Source: an uncultured Acidobacteriota bacterium (GTDB lineage: Bacteria > Acidobacteriota > Blastocatellia > RBC074). Taken from it: a stretch of DNA of 64,000 nucleotides. The notes under the pieces were generated by a model. It was not told where the DNA came from and searched no databases. It saw only the letters and a program-made list of their open reading frames with translations. The position numbers and the translations under genes are program-made. This document shows positions 42,619 to 51,107 of this stretch, in pieces. Location: positions 75,936 to 139,935 of the forward strand of contig CADECP010000013.1 in the NCBI GenBank assembly GCA_902825875.1, written 5' to 3'. Within the stretch, counting starts at the first letter, position 1. The number at the start of each line of letters is the position of its first letter.

Positions 42619-43929
42619 CTACCAACGAATGCGGTGATCGTTCAGCGGATAAGTTGGGTCCCATTTCTTCAATTGTTCGTGGCGGTTTCCCGCGCGTTTC
42701 AGATTTTCAACCAGCTTGGCCATTTTGTCGGCGTCAATTTCCACGCCCAGCCCAGCCGCGTCCGGCAAAGCCATCTTGCCGTCTTTGAATTGCAGCATCG
42801 GCCCTTTGATGATGTCTTCGGTCGTCCACGGGTAATGCGAATCGGCGTCGTATTGAACGCGAGAAATCGAGCAGTTCATGTGCGTCATCATCGCCATCGA
42901 AATGCCCAGATGATTGTTGCTGTGACCGGAACAGCCCCAGCCCATCGCTTCGCAAATCGCCGCCCAGTAACGCACGTTGTTCAGCCCGCCCATGTAATGA
43001 TTGTCCAGCAAAACCACATCCACCGAACCTTTTTGAATGGCGGGAACGATGTGCTCCATTTTGGTGACGACCATGTTCGTGGCCAGTGGGATTTTGGTTT
43101 GCCGTCGAACGGCGGCCATTCCGTCCAAACCCGGCGTCGGGTCTTCGTAATATTCCATGTCGAGCGGTTCAATCGCTTTGGCCACGCGGACTGAAGTTTC
43201 CACAGACCACGCCGCGTTCGGATCAATGCGCAGCTTCGCGTTCGGCATTGCGGCGCGCATCATTCGCAAAGCTTCGACTTCCTTGTCCGGGTGCAACACG
43301 CCGCCTTTGAATTTGCAGGAAGTGAAACCGTACTTTTTGTTGAACTCCTGAAACTGGCGAGCGACTGATTCCGGCGTCGAATAATCCGGGCCGTTCGGCG
43401 TAGGCATGACGAAAAAGATGTAGGCCGAAAACTGTTGCGCTTCGCGGTAAGCGCCGCCGATCAAATCCACCACGCGGCGATTGATGGCCTTGCCGATGAT
43501 GTCCAGGCAGGCGACTTCGACCGCGCCGAAAGCGTTCGGCGTTTTGAACTGTCGGCGGAAGTATTCGATTTCAAACGGGTCGCGCCCCAGCACTTTGTCG
43601 CGATTGGCTTCCAAATCCTGCACCGCTCCGGCGGCGACTTCGGCCACACCGGTGAAACCGTCGTCGGTTTCCAGTTCCAGAATCGTGCGTTTGAAATGCG
43701 TGTCGTGAACATTCCACGAATTCAGCAAGGCGAAATCCGGCGAAGCGACAACGGTCGCCTTGAACTTGCTGATTTTCATTTTGCTGCGCGGGCGTGCGGC
43801 TCGCGGAGTTCCGCTGCGATTTTGTCCGTAAGCGTCGGCGTCAAAAGCCAACGCCATGTCTTCGATGCCTGCCAAACCGGTGATTCCGGCGGCGGTGGCA
43901 ATCCATTGGCGACGGTTCCAGTCGGTCAT
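42619..43929 (-). CDS. Enolase-superfamily dehydratase, glucarate-dehydratase-like, with Tat-type signal
   Basis: 436 residues; GAGG lies 5 bases before the ATG at 43929. The N-terminus (NRRQWIATAAGITGLAG) looks like a twin-arginine export signal. The rest follows the glucarate/mandelate-racemase subgroup: KFK motif with Lys206 and Lys208, metal ligands Asp236 (RIDPNAAW), Glu262 (YYEDP) and Asn285 (ATNM), and the Asp309/His336 dyad (SGHSNNH). The tail GLGVEIDADKMAKL is typical of glucarate dehydratases. The expected reaction is dehydration of a hexaric acid to a 5-keto-4-deoxy acid, the substrate of the KdgD encoded immediately upstream in the block. Export of such an enzyme is unusual. The exact sugar-acid substrate is not proven. 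Confidence 0.85.
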   Translation of the reverse strand: MTDWNRRQWIATAAGITGLAGIEDMALAFDADAYGQNRSGTPRAARPRSKMKISKFKATVVASPDFALLNSWNVHDTHFKRTILELETDDGFTGVAEVAAGAVQDLEANRDKVLGRDPFEIEYFRRQFKTPNAFGAVEVACLDIIGKAINRRVVDLIGGAYREAQQFSAYIFFVMPTPNGPDYSTPESVARQFQEFNKKYGFTSCKFKGGVLHPDKEVEALRMMRAAMPNAKLRIDPNAAWSVETSVRVAKAIEPLDMEYYEDPTPGLDGMAAVRRQTKIPLATNMVVTKMEHIVPAIQKGSVDVVLLDNHYMGGLNNVRYWAAICEAMGWGCSGHSNNHLGISMAMMTHMNCSISRVQYDADSHYPWTTEDIIKGPMLQFKDGKMALPDAAGLGVEIDADKMAKLVENLKRAGNRHEQLKKWDPTYPLNDHRIRW

Positions 43930-43950
43930 AGGTTCCTCACAGAAAATTCA

Positions 43951-44093
43951 GCCGCAGATAACGCAGATAACGCAGATAACGCAGATAACGCAGATTATCG
44001 AACATATACGGCAGACAGTTTAGATACAGATAGAACTTTTCGGCGCTTACACCGATAAACTCAGATCAGCGAACATCCGCTTTTATCTGCGGC
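43951..44093. repeat. Intergenic element with five 9-bp tandem repeats inside an inverted repeat
   Basis: Five head-to-tail copies of CGCAGATAA (43953-43997, the last with one change) lie at one end. The outer arm GCCGCAGATAA (43951-43961) is matched inversely by TTATCTGCGGC (44083-44093). It separates kdgD from the dehydratase gene. Confidence 0.7.
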
Positions 44094-44101
44094 GGAAATT
44101 T

Positions 44102-45013
44102 TTACAGATACGGCTTCCACATTTCGAGCATTGCCCAAAGCTCTTCCACTTCTTCCGGTTTTACGTTCGGCAGCGGCGGACGCACAGGCCCGCCGGCCAA
44201 GCCCACCATATCCATCATCGCTTTCATCGCCGAGACTTCGTAACCCTTTCGCCGCGCACGCAAGGCGTAAAGCGGCGTAACGCATTCGTAAATCAGCTTC
44301 ATCAATTCAGCGCAGTTTTCCTTGCAACCGGCTTCGTGCAGCGCCAGCGAAAGTTTCGGCGCAACCGTGGCGATGCTGGACGTGTACGTGCGAATGCCGA
44401 TGGAGTAATAACCCGGCAAGCTGTCGTCGCCCGCGCCGCCTATCCAATGCAGCCGGTCGCCAAGCCGATTGATAATCATCTGGTAACGGCGAATGTCCGC
44501 TTGCCCGTCTTTCCAGGCGCAAAGCGTGGGAATCGCCATCGCCAGTTTTTCCACCATCGCCGGAGAAAAGTTCGCCCAATCGCGGCTGTAAATCAGCAAG
44601 CCCAAATCCGTCGCCGCGCCGATGGATTTGTAATACGCGACCATGCCTTCGTCGTCGGCGTTCGGGTAATACGGCGGCAAAGCCAGTATGCCGTCGGCTC
44701 CGGCGGAGGCGGCTTGTTTCGCCATTTCGACGGCCATCGGTTGGTTGAAACCTACACCGGCGATGATCGGCGCGCTGCCGCCGATGACTTCGACCGTCAG
44801 GCGAACAACGGCGTCATATTCCGCCGGAGTCAGCGAATAGACTTCGCCGGTTCCGCCCGCGGCAACTACGGCGCAAAGCTGGTGTTCGTTCAGTTTGGTC
44901 AAGTTGTGCCGCAACCCTTCCAGGTTCAGCGACAGGTCTTCGTTAAACGGAGTGATCGGAAAAGCAATCACGCCTTCTTTCAATTTGCTTCGGAGTTCGG
45001 TTGGAGTGGTCAT
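44102..45013 (-). CDS. kdgD: 5-dehydro-4-deoxyglucarate dehydratase
   Basis: 303 residues of the DHDPS/NAL family. Hallmarks: FPITPFNEDLSLN, AAGGTGEVYSLTPAEYDAVV (with Thr55), Tyr142 in LIYSRDW and the Schiff-base Lys168 in CAWKDGQADIRR. The C-terminus PVRPPLPNVKPEEVEEL fits the KdgD subgroup, which converts 5-keto-4-deoxy-glucarate to alpha-ketoglutarate semialdehyde and CO2. No export signal, so it is cytoplasmic. The ATG is 3 bases after the DUF1080 stop and lacks its own Shine-Dalgarno, which suggests translational coupling. Together with the glucarate-dehydratase-like gene it outlines the hexarate route. The semialdehyde dehydrogenase that would finish the route is not in the window. Confidence 0.88.
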   Translation of the reverse strand: MTTPTELRSKLKEGVIAFPITPFNEDLSLNLEGLRHNLTKLNEHQLCAVVAAGGTGEVYSLTPAEYDAVVRLTVEVIGGSAPIIAGVGFNQPMAVEMAKQAASAGADGILALPPYYPNADDEGMVAYYKSIGAATDLGLLIYSRDWANFSPAMVEKLAMAIPTLCAWKDGQADIRRYQMIINRLGDRLHWIGGAGDDSLPGYYSIGIRTYTSSIATVAPKLSLALHEAGCKENCAELMKLIYECVTPLYALRARRKGYEVSAMKAMMDMVGLAGGPVRPPLPNVKPEEVEELWAMLEMWKPYL

Positions 45014-45016
45014 GGT

Positions 45017-45652
45017 TTATTTGCGAGTCGGCAACTCTTCAATCGTGATGTTTTTATAGCGGGCTTCGCTGGGCGGGCCGCTGTGGATTTGCAGGCAAAT
45101 CACGCCCGCTTGCCCGGCTTGATTGATGGAATCGTCGGCTTCCGTGTAATCCACGGTTTGGTAGCCGTTGATGGTTAGCCGAATGCGTTTGCCTTCAGCA
45201 CGGATGACGTAATCGTTCCAGTCGTCGCGCTTCAAAACTTTGTCCAGCGCGGCGGCGTCCGGCGAAACCAGCACTTTTTTGCGGCGCGATTCGTCATAAA
45301 GCGCGCCCCAATAATTCTGGCCGATGTCGGCTTGGTAGCCGATGACTTCGTGATTGTTCGGGATGCGCTCGGAACGAAACTGGATTCCGGCATTGACGCG
45401 CTCGCCGGTGACTTTGAATTTGGCGCGCAGCACGAAGTCGGAATAGCGTTTGGTCGTGCAAAGGAATTCGTTGTTCGGCAAAGCGGCTTTCATCGAACCG
45501 CCGACAATAGCGCCGTCTTCGATGCGGAAGATTTTCATGTTGCCTTCCCAGCCTTTGAAGCTTTTGCCGTCGAACAACGACCGAGGTTTGACGGCGGCGA
45601 ATGTGACAACAGCCAGCGCCAAAATAATCAGCAAACAGATTCGGTTCATCAT
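45017..45652 (-). CDS. Exported DUF1080 (3-keto-disaccharide hydrolase-type) protein
   Basis: 211 residues; AGGAG lies 8 bases before the ATG at 45652, and a signal peptide follows (LLIILALAVVTFA). A single DUF1080 jelly-roll domain (LFDGKSFKGWEG, RSERIPNNHEVIGYQADIG, DWNDYVIRAEGKRIRLTING, GVICLQIHSGPPSEARYKNI) fills the rest. Characterised relatives cleave 3-keto-glycosides. It sits between a Gfo/Idh/MocA gene (13 bases upstream) and kdgD (3 bases downstream), which supports a 3-keto-sugar pathway. Confidence 0.87.
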   Translation of the reverse strand: MMNRICLLIILALAVVTFAAVKPRSLFDGKSFKGWEGNMKIFRIEDGAIVGGSMKAALPNNEFLCTTKRYSDFVLRAKFKVTGERVNAGIQFRSERIPNNHEVIGYQADIGQNYWGALYDESRRKKVLVSPDAAALDKVLKRDDWNDYVIRAEGKRIRLTINGYQTVDYTEADDSINQAGQAGVICLQIHSGPPSEARYKNITIEELPTRK

Positions 45653-45665
45653 TGGCCAATCTCCT

Positions 45666-47039
45666 TCAAATCAAATCCCAGGGCTTCCGCGCCTTGCGGC
45701 CAAGCAACTTGGACGCTTCGGCATCAGCGACGAAATCTTCTTTCGCCGCGTCCCAAGTCAAACGACGGCCTATTCGGTAAGCGATGTTCCCCAAGTGCGA
45801 AGTCGCCGTCGAGCGGTGGCCGATTTCCACTTCCGCATTCGGCGCTTTCCGAGAACGAACGCATTCGATGAAATTCAACGTGTGCAGATCGGTGGTGTCG
45901 CGGCCTTGAACTCGTTTGGGCTGCATCCGCCAGGCGTCAATCGGCTGCGAGCGTTGTTTGGCGGTCAGCGCGGTTTTCAGCGGTTCGGGATAAATTTCAA
46001 AGCCTATGCGGTCGGCGATCAGCGTGCCGTTTGTGCCGTAATAAGCCTCGCCGTGCGGACGGTCATCAGCGCCGCGCGCTCCGTAATTGTTAAAGCCCGG
46101 CGTTCGTCCGCCCGCGCCGTGTGCGTTCAGGTTGCAGCTTTCGTAACTGAGGATGAAACCGCCATTCTTGGGATGTTGGAATTCGTAAGTCACTTGCAAC
46201 ATATCCGGCACATCGCCCGCGTCTTTCAACGTAAATTTGCCGCCTGTAGCCACAACGGTTTTCGGAGCTTCAACGCCCATGATTTGCTGAACCGTGTCGA
46301 GCCTGTGCGTGCCGTAATCGGTCATCGTGCCGCCCGCGTAATCGTAAAAATTGCGAAACGTGGAAAGAAAGCGCGAACGGTTGAACGGCACTTTCGGCGC
46401 CGGGCCAAGATAAAAATCCCAGTCCAAACCTTCGGGTGCGGGTTCGTCAGCGTATTTGCCGACGCCGTTCGGAGTAATGTTGCTGTAATTCCAGACGCGC
46501 ACGAAACGAACTTCGCCGAGTTCGCCGGATTGAATGATCTGCTGGACTTCGCGGTAATGCGGCGCGCTGCGATGTTGAGTGCCGGTTTGGACAATACGTT
46601 TGTAACGGCGCGCGGCTTCGACCATCAATCGGCCTTCGCGGACGTTGTGCGCCAGCGGTTTTTCAACATAAACGTCTTTGCCGGCCGCACAAGCGAGCAC
46701 AGTAATCGCCGCATGCCAATGATCCGGCGTGGCGATGTGAACGGCGTCCACTTCCTTCAATTCCAGCAGCTTTCGGAAGTCATTGAACTTTTTCGCCGAG
46801 CTTCCTGCCCAAGTCTGCGCACTCGCCGCGTTCGTCTCATAAACATCGCAAACCGCGCCGTATTCCGCGCCCGGAACTTTCCGCATCAAGTCGGCAACCT
46901 GCCGTCCGCGCCCGCCGCAACCGATCAAACCGACGACTACTCGGTCGTTGGCTCCGACGATTCGTTCGTAAGAAAGCGCAGTTGTGGAAACCACGGTCGC
47001 GCCAGTGATTGCTGAGTTGATGAATTCTCTTCGTTTCAT
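45666..47039 (-). CDS. Gfo/Idh/MocA-family oxidoreductase with Tat-type signal
   Basis: 457 residues. The ATG at 47039 is chosen for GGAGAG 5 bases upstream and the leader KRREFINSAITGATVV; upstream codons in this frame translate intergenic repeat. A Rossmann motif (VGLIGCGGRGRQV) and EKPLAHNVREG define the family; the C-terminal half (FYDYAGGTMTDYGTHRLDTV, QMQP-like KRVQGRDTTDLH) is typical of secreted Planctomycetes/Acidobacteria members. Family enzymes use bound NAD(P) for sugar oxidation or reduction, and many act on 3-keto sugars. The DUF1080 gene follows after 13 bases. Export implies a tightly held cofactor. Confidence 0.9.
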   Translation of the reverse strand: MKRREFINSAITGATVVSTTALSYERIVGANDRVVVGLIGCGGRGRQVADLMRKVPGAEYGAVCDVYETNAASAQTWAGSSAKKFNDFRKLLELKEVDAVHIATPDHWHAAITVLACAAGKDVYVEKPLAHNVREGRLMVEAARRYKRIVQTGTQHRSAPHYREVQQIIQSGELGEVRFVRVWNYSNITPNGVGKYADEPAPEGLDWDFYLGPAPKVPFNRSRFLSTFRNFYDYAGGTMTDYGTHRLDTVQQIMGVEAPKTVVATGGKFTLKDAGDVPDMLQVTYEFQHPKNGGFILSYESCNLNAHGAGGRTPGFNNYGARGADDRPHGEAYYGTNGTLIADRIGFEIYPEPLKTALTAKQRSQPIDAWRMQPKRVQGRDTTDLHTLNFIECVRSRKAPNAEVEIGHRSTATSHLGNIAYRIGRRLTWDAAKEDFVADAEASKLLGRKARKPWDLI

Positions 47040-47065
47040 AAATGCTCTCCCCATCGAGCAAGAGG

Positions 47066-47158
47066 GAGATAACGGAACAAACGGAAATAACTGAAAAAAA
47101 CGGAAAGATTTTTTTGAGGTTCCGTCCGTTCCGTTATTTCCGTTTGTTCCGTTATCTC
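47066..47158. repeat. Perfect 26-bp inverted repeat element
   Basis: 47066-47091 is the exact inverse of 47133-47158, with a 41-base interior. Each arm itself repeats the words AACGGAA and ACGGAAATAAC. It fills the spacer between the RraA-like gene and the Gfo/Idh/MocA gene. Confidence 0.75.
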
Positions 47159-47172
47159 TTTGACCTCTGGTT

Positions 47173-47910
47173 TCAAATACGGTTGAACTTCTCAATCGCC
47201 TTGGTCAGGGATTTGAATTGGCGTATGAACGGGAACATGCCTTTTTCGCGGTCGTCAATTTCCTGAGCTTTTTTCAGGACCTCTTCGGCGCGTTCTTGCG
47301 GCACAACGACCACGCCGTCTTCATCGGCGACGATGATGTCGCCGGGACGAACCGTGATGCCGGCGCATTGGACTTCGACGTTGCGCGCCACAGTCGCGTA
47401 ATGCCCAACCGCCGTTCGCGGCGAAGACGACCGCGCATAGACCGTCAACCCCATTCGCCTCACATCCCAGATGTCACGAATCGCGCCATCCAAAACCATG
47501 CCGGCCATTCCGCGAACCTTCGCCGCCGTAGCCATTAGATTTCCCATCGCGGCGATTTCCAGCGTGCCTTCCATAACTATGACGCCGACTTCGCCGGGTT
47601 TGGCGTTGTCAATCATTTCAACTGAATGTTTGGTCGAAAGCGCGGGCGTAGCCTTGTCAGGCGTCGTCGGTTTGACCAGCGAAGTCACGGCGCGTCCGAC
47701 AATCGGTGTTCCGGTGACGAGTTTCATGTCGTGCAGCATCGTGCCGTTTTTACCGGTAACTAATTCCACTGCATCCGACACCGAAGCCGGATAAGTTTTC
47801 TTGTATGCGGCGATGAGCGATTCATCAGTCGAAGTCGAAGTTTTCTTTTGCGCGGCGACAACCACCGCCGCCAGCGCCGCACAAGCCAGAACAATCAGAA
47901 ACTTTTTCAT
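47173..47910 (-). CDS. RraA-like protein with a signal peptide
   Basis: 245 residues with a clear signal peptide (LIVLACAALAAVVVAAQ). The remainder matches the RraA/HMG-aldolase fold: SVSDAVELV, EMIDNAKPGEVGVIVMEG, GMAGMVLDGAIRDIWDVR (metal/substrate-binding Asp and Arg-Asp), GITVRPGDIIVADEDGVVVVP. Family members include RNase E inhibitors and 4-hydroxy-4-methyl-2-oxoglutarate or oxaloacetate-type lyases; the cytoplasmic RNase role is unlikely for an exported form. Context in a sugar-acid block suggests a lyase of keto acids. Confidence 0.85.
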   Translation of the reverse strand: MKKFLIVLACAALAAVVVAAQKKTSTSTDESLIAAYKKTYPASVSDAVELVTGKNGTMLHDMKLVTGTPIVGRAVTSLVKPTTPDKATPALSTKHSVEMIDNAKPGEVGVIVMEGTLEIAAMGNLMATAAKVRGMAGMVLDGAIRDIWDVRRMGLTVYARSSSPRTAVGHYATVARNVEVQCAGITVRPGDIIVADEDGVVVVPQERAEEVLKKAQEIDDREKGMFPFIRQFKSLTKAIEKFNRI

Positions 47911-47944
47911 AAGCCGACAACTCTCTGTTCAGAAATTGACCATC

Positions 47945-48028
47945 AGCCATTGGCCATTAACCATTATTGGTTTGGGTATGAATCCCGCCTACCCTTTCGG
48001 TTAATGCGTAATGGGCAATGGTTAATGG
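47945..48028. repeat. Intergenic palindromic element, copy B
   Basis: Exact inner arms CCATTAACCATT (47954-47965) and AATGGTTAATGG (48017-48028), with the interior words TTACCCT/CTACCCT, CGGTTAATG and GCGTAATGG shared with copy A. Lies between the GMC gene's stop and the RraA-like gene's start. Confidence 0.75.
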
Positions 48029-48037
48029 GTAATTCGT

Positions 48038-49657
48038 TTATGCTCGTCGAAGCTCTTCGTAAACAAAATCGGCGCAACGCGAAGCTAATGCCATCACGGT
48101 CAACGTCGGATTCTTTTCCGAATAATCAATGAAGCCGCTGCCGTCGGCGACGAACAGGTTTTTGACATCGTGCGATTGCAGATAAGGCGTCAGCACGGAA
48201 GTTTTCGCGTCGTTGCCCATCTTGCAGGTTCCAACCCAGTGAACGCTGTCCACTCCGGGTTGCGGATTGGTATTGGTGATGACGCCGCCCGAAGCTTCTA
48301 TGATTTCGGAAATCTTTTCGGTCGCGTCTTTGAAAATGGCGCGGTCTTCGGTCGTCAGACTGAAATGCACTTTGGGCACGGCCAGACCGTAAATGTCTTT
48401 CACCGTCGGATCGAGTTCCATGTACCGTTCCGGCGAAGCGATCATTCCGTTTTGCGAATACATGCTGATGAGCGACGGCGCGCGTTCACGAACCCGGCGT
48501 TTGAAATCCAAGCCAAAGCCCGGCACGTTTTGCCCAAACGAAGGATTGGACGTGCTGACGCGCGAACCGGAATCCACGATGATGTGATAGCCCTTCGGAA
48601 AATTCGGGTGCGGCTTTTCCCAGTAAAACGACGCAATGTAAGCGTGGCTGCTTTCCGTGCCGTCGTCGTTGAAAACCGGCGCGTTGTTCAGTTGTTTCAA
48701 GTAACCTTGCGCGCCCGAAGTGGTGTGTGTAATCAGGTTTTTACCGACCAGCCCGCTGGAATTAGCCAAACCATTCGGGAAGTGCGCCGATTTCGACAGC
48801 AACAACAGCCGCGCGGATTCAATCGGCCCGCAAGCCAGGACGATCTTCTTGGCTTTGACTTCATAACTTTTGCGCGTGCGCGCATCGAAGTAACGAACGC
48901 CGGTTGCCGTCTTGCCGTCCTTGCTCATCATCACTTCGGCGGCGTTGGCATAAAGAATCAGTTTGCACTTGCCGGTTTTCAACGCGCGCGGCATCGCCGT
49001 GTTTGCTGAAGTGTATTTGGCGTCCACGTCGCAACCGCGCATGCAATGGCCGCAATAATGGCAAACCGGGCGTTTGGACTCGTGGCGTTCGGTCAGCAAA
49101 GCTTTGCGGGCGGTAATCATCCGAAACTTTTTCGGATCGAGCTTGTCGCAACCTTTTTTGATCTGGTGCGCCGCGCACAGCCACGGCAAAGGCTTTTGGA
49201 AAACACCGTCCGGCACGTTCGGATGGTGATCGTAATTGCCCGTCACGCCCATCAACCTTTCCATCCGGTCGTAATACGGCGAAAGCTGTTCGTAACTGAC
49301 CGGCCACGTGGCGAAATCAAAAGTGCTGTTGCGCCAGCTCAAACCCGCCCACAGCAAAGATTTTCCGCCGACGGCTTTGGTCAGAAAGTGATCGAAGCGT
49401 TGATACTCGCCCGCTTTGGTAAACGGTTCTTTCGTGCGGTCAACCGTCAGATGCTTGCGCGGATCCCAGCCTCTGCCGTTTTTCGGCAATTCGTAAGGCA
49501 TCGTGTGCGAATAAAAATCCTTCGCCGGATCAACCCATTTGCCCGCTTCCAACACCACGACCGAAGCGCCTTTTTCGGCCAGTTGCATCGCAACCACGCC
49601 GCCCGCCGAGCCGGAACCAACTACACACACGTCGTAGATTTCTGATTTTTGAATCAC
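48038..49657 (-). CDS. GMC-family oxidoreductase with a CxxCxxCxxxC cluster motif
   Basis: 539 residues; start GTG at 49657 with AGAGGA 7 bases upstream, inside the end of the PhoD-like gene. An FAD-binding GxGxxG (VVGSGSAGGVVAMQL) opens the protein. The C-terminal catalytic pair is His473 (HWVGTCKMG) and Asn516 (YSEKNPTL). Cys199, Cys202, Cys205 and Cys209 form CxxCxxCxxxC, a typical iron-sulfur ligand spacing, as in electron-transferring sugar dehydrogenases such as glucoside 3-dehydrogenases. It probably oxidises a sugar and passes electrons to a quinone or cytochrome. No separate signal is visible, so export may depend on a partner subunit. With DUF1080 and Gfo/Idh/MocA proteins nearby, sugar 3-oxidation is a reasonable inference. 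Confidence 0.88.
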   Translation of the reverse strand: MIQKSEIYDVCVVGSGSAGGVVAMQLAEKGASVVVLEAGKWVDPAKDFYSHTMPYELPKNGRGWDPRKHLTVDRTKEPFTKAGEYQRFDHFLTKAVGGKSLLWAGLSWRNSTFDFATWPVSYEQLSPYYDRMERLMGVTGNYDHHPNVPDGVFQKPLPWLCAAHQIKKGCDKLDPKKFRMITARKALLTERHESKRPVCHYCGHCMRGCDVDAKYTSANTAMPRALKTGKCKLILYANAAEVMMSKDGKTATGVRYFDARTRKSYEVKAKKIVLACGPIESARLLLLSKSAHFPNGLANSSGLVGKNLITHTTSGAQGYLKQLNNAPVFNDDGTESSHAYIASFYWEKPHPNFPKGYHIIVDSGSRVSTSNPSFGQNVPGFGLDFKRRVRERAPSLISMYSQNGMIASPERYMELDPTVKDIYGLAVPKVHFSLTTEDRAIFKDATEKISEIIEASGGVITNTNPQPGVDSVHWVGTCKMGNDAKTSVLTPYLQSHDVKNLFVADGSGFIDYSEKNPTLTVMALASRCADFVYEELRRA

Positions 49658-49659
49658 CG

Positions 49660-51099
49660 TTAAATCCTCTTTTGAATGCTTTCGTAAACCACTTCGCCCG
49701 TGATGCTGTGGTGGCGAAACACCAATTGCGGCGCGCCACTGGTTCCCACCAACTCAACCGACAGAAAACCGCCTTTGACGCGATGAAAACGGTGGAAGCG
49801 TTTGTCTTCGCCCGGCGAACCTCCGGCGTTGCCTTCCGTGATTGTTCCGGCGGAAAACTCCTGCACGCCGGTTTCGGGATCAACCGAATGGTATTGCCAG
49901 TGGCGGTCGCCGTTGAGAACGAAAAAGTTCTTCAGCTTTTGGTCTTTCACCCACTGACGAAACTCGCGGCCTTCGGTGGCGAAAGCTGCGTTGGCGTGGT
50001 TGTCGCCTTTTTTATCGCGGTCGGGGCCGACAATCGGCGTCGGGCTGATTAACACTCGAAACGCGGCGTCACTTTCCAACAAAGTCCGCTTCAACCATTC
50101 TTTCTGCTGTTTGCCCCAGATGGTTTTTTCCGCGCTGTCTGCGGCTTTGTTTGGCGAACGAAAATCGCGGCCTTCGGTCAGCCAGATTTCCAAGCCCTTG
50201 CCCCAGCGAAAACGACGATAGGGCGGATCGCTGATTGGAACCTGTTGGCGAAAAATCTTCAGCCCTTCGGCAAAGGTCATCGGAGCCATAAAGTCCGGTT
50301 CGCCGCCCGGCCAGCAATCGTCTTTCAAAACGTCGTGATCGTCTTTTGTCCAATACCCCGGCGTGTGCTGGTAATAGTCTTTCAGCGAAGGCAACGAATA
50401 CATTCGATGCCAGAAATGCCGCGCCATTTCCGGCGTCGTCGCTATCGGCGGTTCGGTGTCGTAATAAACGTTGTCGCCGACCATCGCCGTGAAATCCGGC
50501 TTCAATCGCCGCATCGCTTCATAGCTTAAAAAGCCGCCGGCGGTGTCGCGCGTCAGGTAATGCTGGCAAGTGGAAACGACGAATTTCAGATTTTTCCACG
50601 CACCGCGCGGCGCGGTGCGAAACGAACCCGGCGAGCCGCGTCGAGTTTGTTTGCCGCCGGCAGCCGTTTCCACAGCGAAGTGATACAGCGTCTCCGGTCG
50701 CAAATCTTCCAGTCGAAACAGATGCGTGAAATCGGTTTCGGCGGTGACATCGAACCAGGCGGTTTTCTTCGCGCCGGATAAATCCGCGCGTTGCCCGTAA
50801 AGCAATCGCGCACGACCGGCTTTGCCCGGACAAGCGCCTTCCAATTCGGCGATGGTCATTCCGGCAGGCATCACCTGCAACTTTTCGCGGCGATCCTGTC
50901 GCGTCAGGCCGGGAAAGTTGAAGCCGGAATTGTTGCGCGTGGCCGCCGCCGTCAACCGCGTGTGAATCAGCGCCGAATGATCTGTGACTTCGCCGATGCG
51001 TTCGCCCTGCGCGTTAAACGGAGCTTCGTCCGCCGCCAAGCCAACCAGTGGAACAGCCGACGCAGCCAGGAATTCTCGTCGTGTGAATGAGTTGTTCAT
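49660..51099 (-). CDS. PhoD-like alkaline phosphatase / phosphodiesterase with Tat signal
   Basis: 479 residues from the ATG at 51099; the leader NSFTRREFLAASAVPLVGLA is a twin-arginine signal. An N-terminal Fn3-like segment (about 110-170, LRPETLYHFAVE) precedes a metallophosphatase domain with STCQHY, VGDNVYYD, WTKDDHDVLKDD and the late metal site NGDRHWQYHS. PhoD-family enzymes hydrolyse phosphomonoesters or diesters in the periplasm with Ca/Fe. Its stop is 2 bases before the GMC start, so translation is coupled. No Shine-Dalgarno is evident. Confidence 0.87.
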   Translation of the reverse strand: MNNSFTRREFLAASAVPLVGLAADEAPFNAQGERIGEVTDHSALIHTRLTAAATRNNSGFNFPGLTRQDRREKLQVMPAGMTIAELEGACPGKAGRARLLYGQRADLSGAKKTAWFDVTAETDFTHLFRLEDLRPETLYHFAVETAAGGKQTRRGSPGSFRTAPRGAWKNLKFVVSTCQHYLTRDTAGGFLSYEAMRRLKPDFTAMVGDNVYYDTEPPIATTPEMARHFWHRMYSLPSLKDYYQHTPGYWTKDDHDVLKDDCWPGGEPDFMAPMTFAEGLKIFRQQVPISDPPYRRFRWGKGLEIWLTEGRDFRSPNKAADSAEKTIWGKQQKEWLKRTLLESDAAFRVLISPTPIVGPDRDKKGDNHANAAFATEGREFRQWVKDQKLKNFFVLNGDRHWQYHSVDPETGVQEFSAGTITEGNAGGSPGEDKRFHRFHRVKGGFLSVELVGTSGAPQLVFRHHSITGEVVYESIQKRI

Positions 51100-51107
51100 A
51101 TTGATTT

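Noticed and set aside
43953-43997. CRISPR-like direct repeats of CGCAGATAA
   Set aside because: Repeat units are adjacent without spacers; a simple tandem repeat.
47040-47195. 52-residue N-terminal extension of the Gfo/Idh/MocA protein
   Set aside because: It would translate the 26-bp inverted repeat; the Tat leader and ribosome-binding site support the start at 47039.
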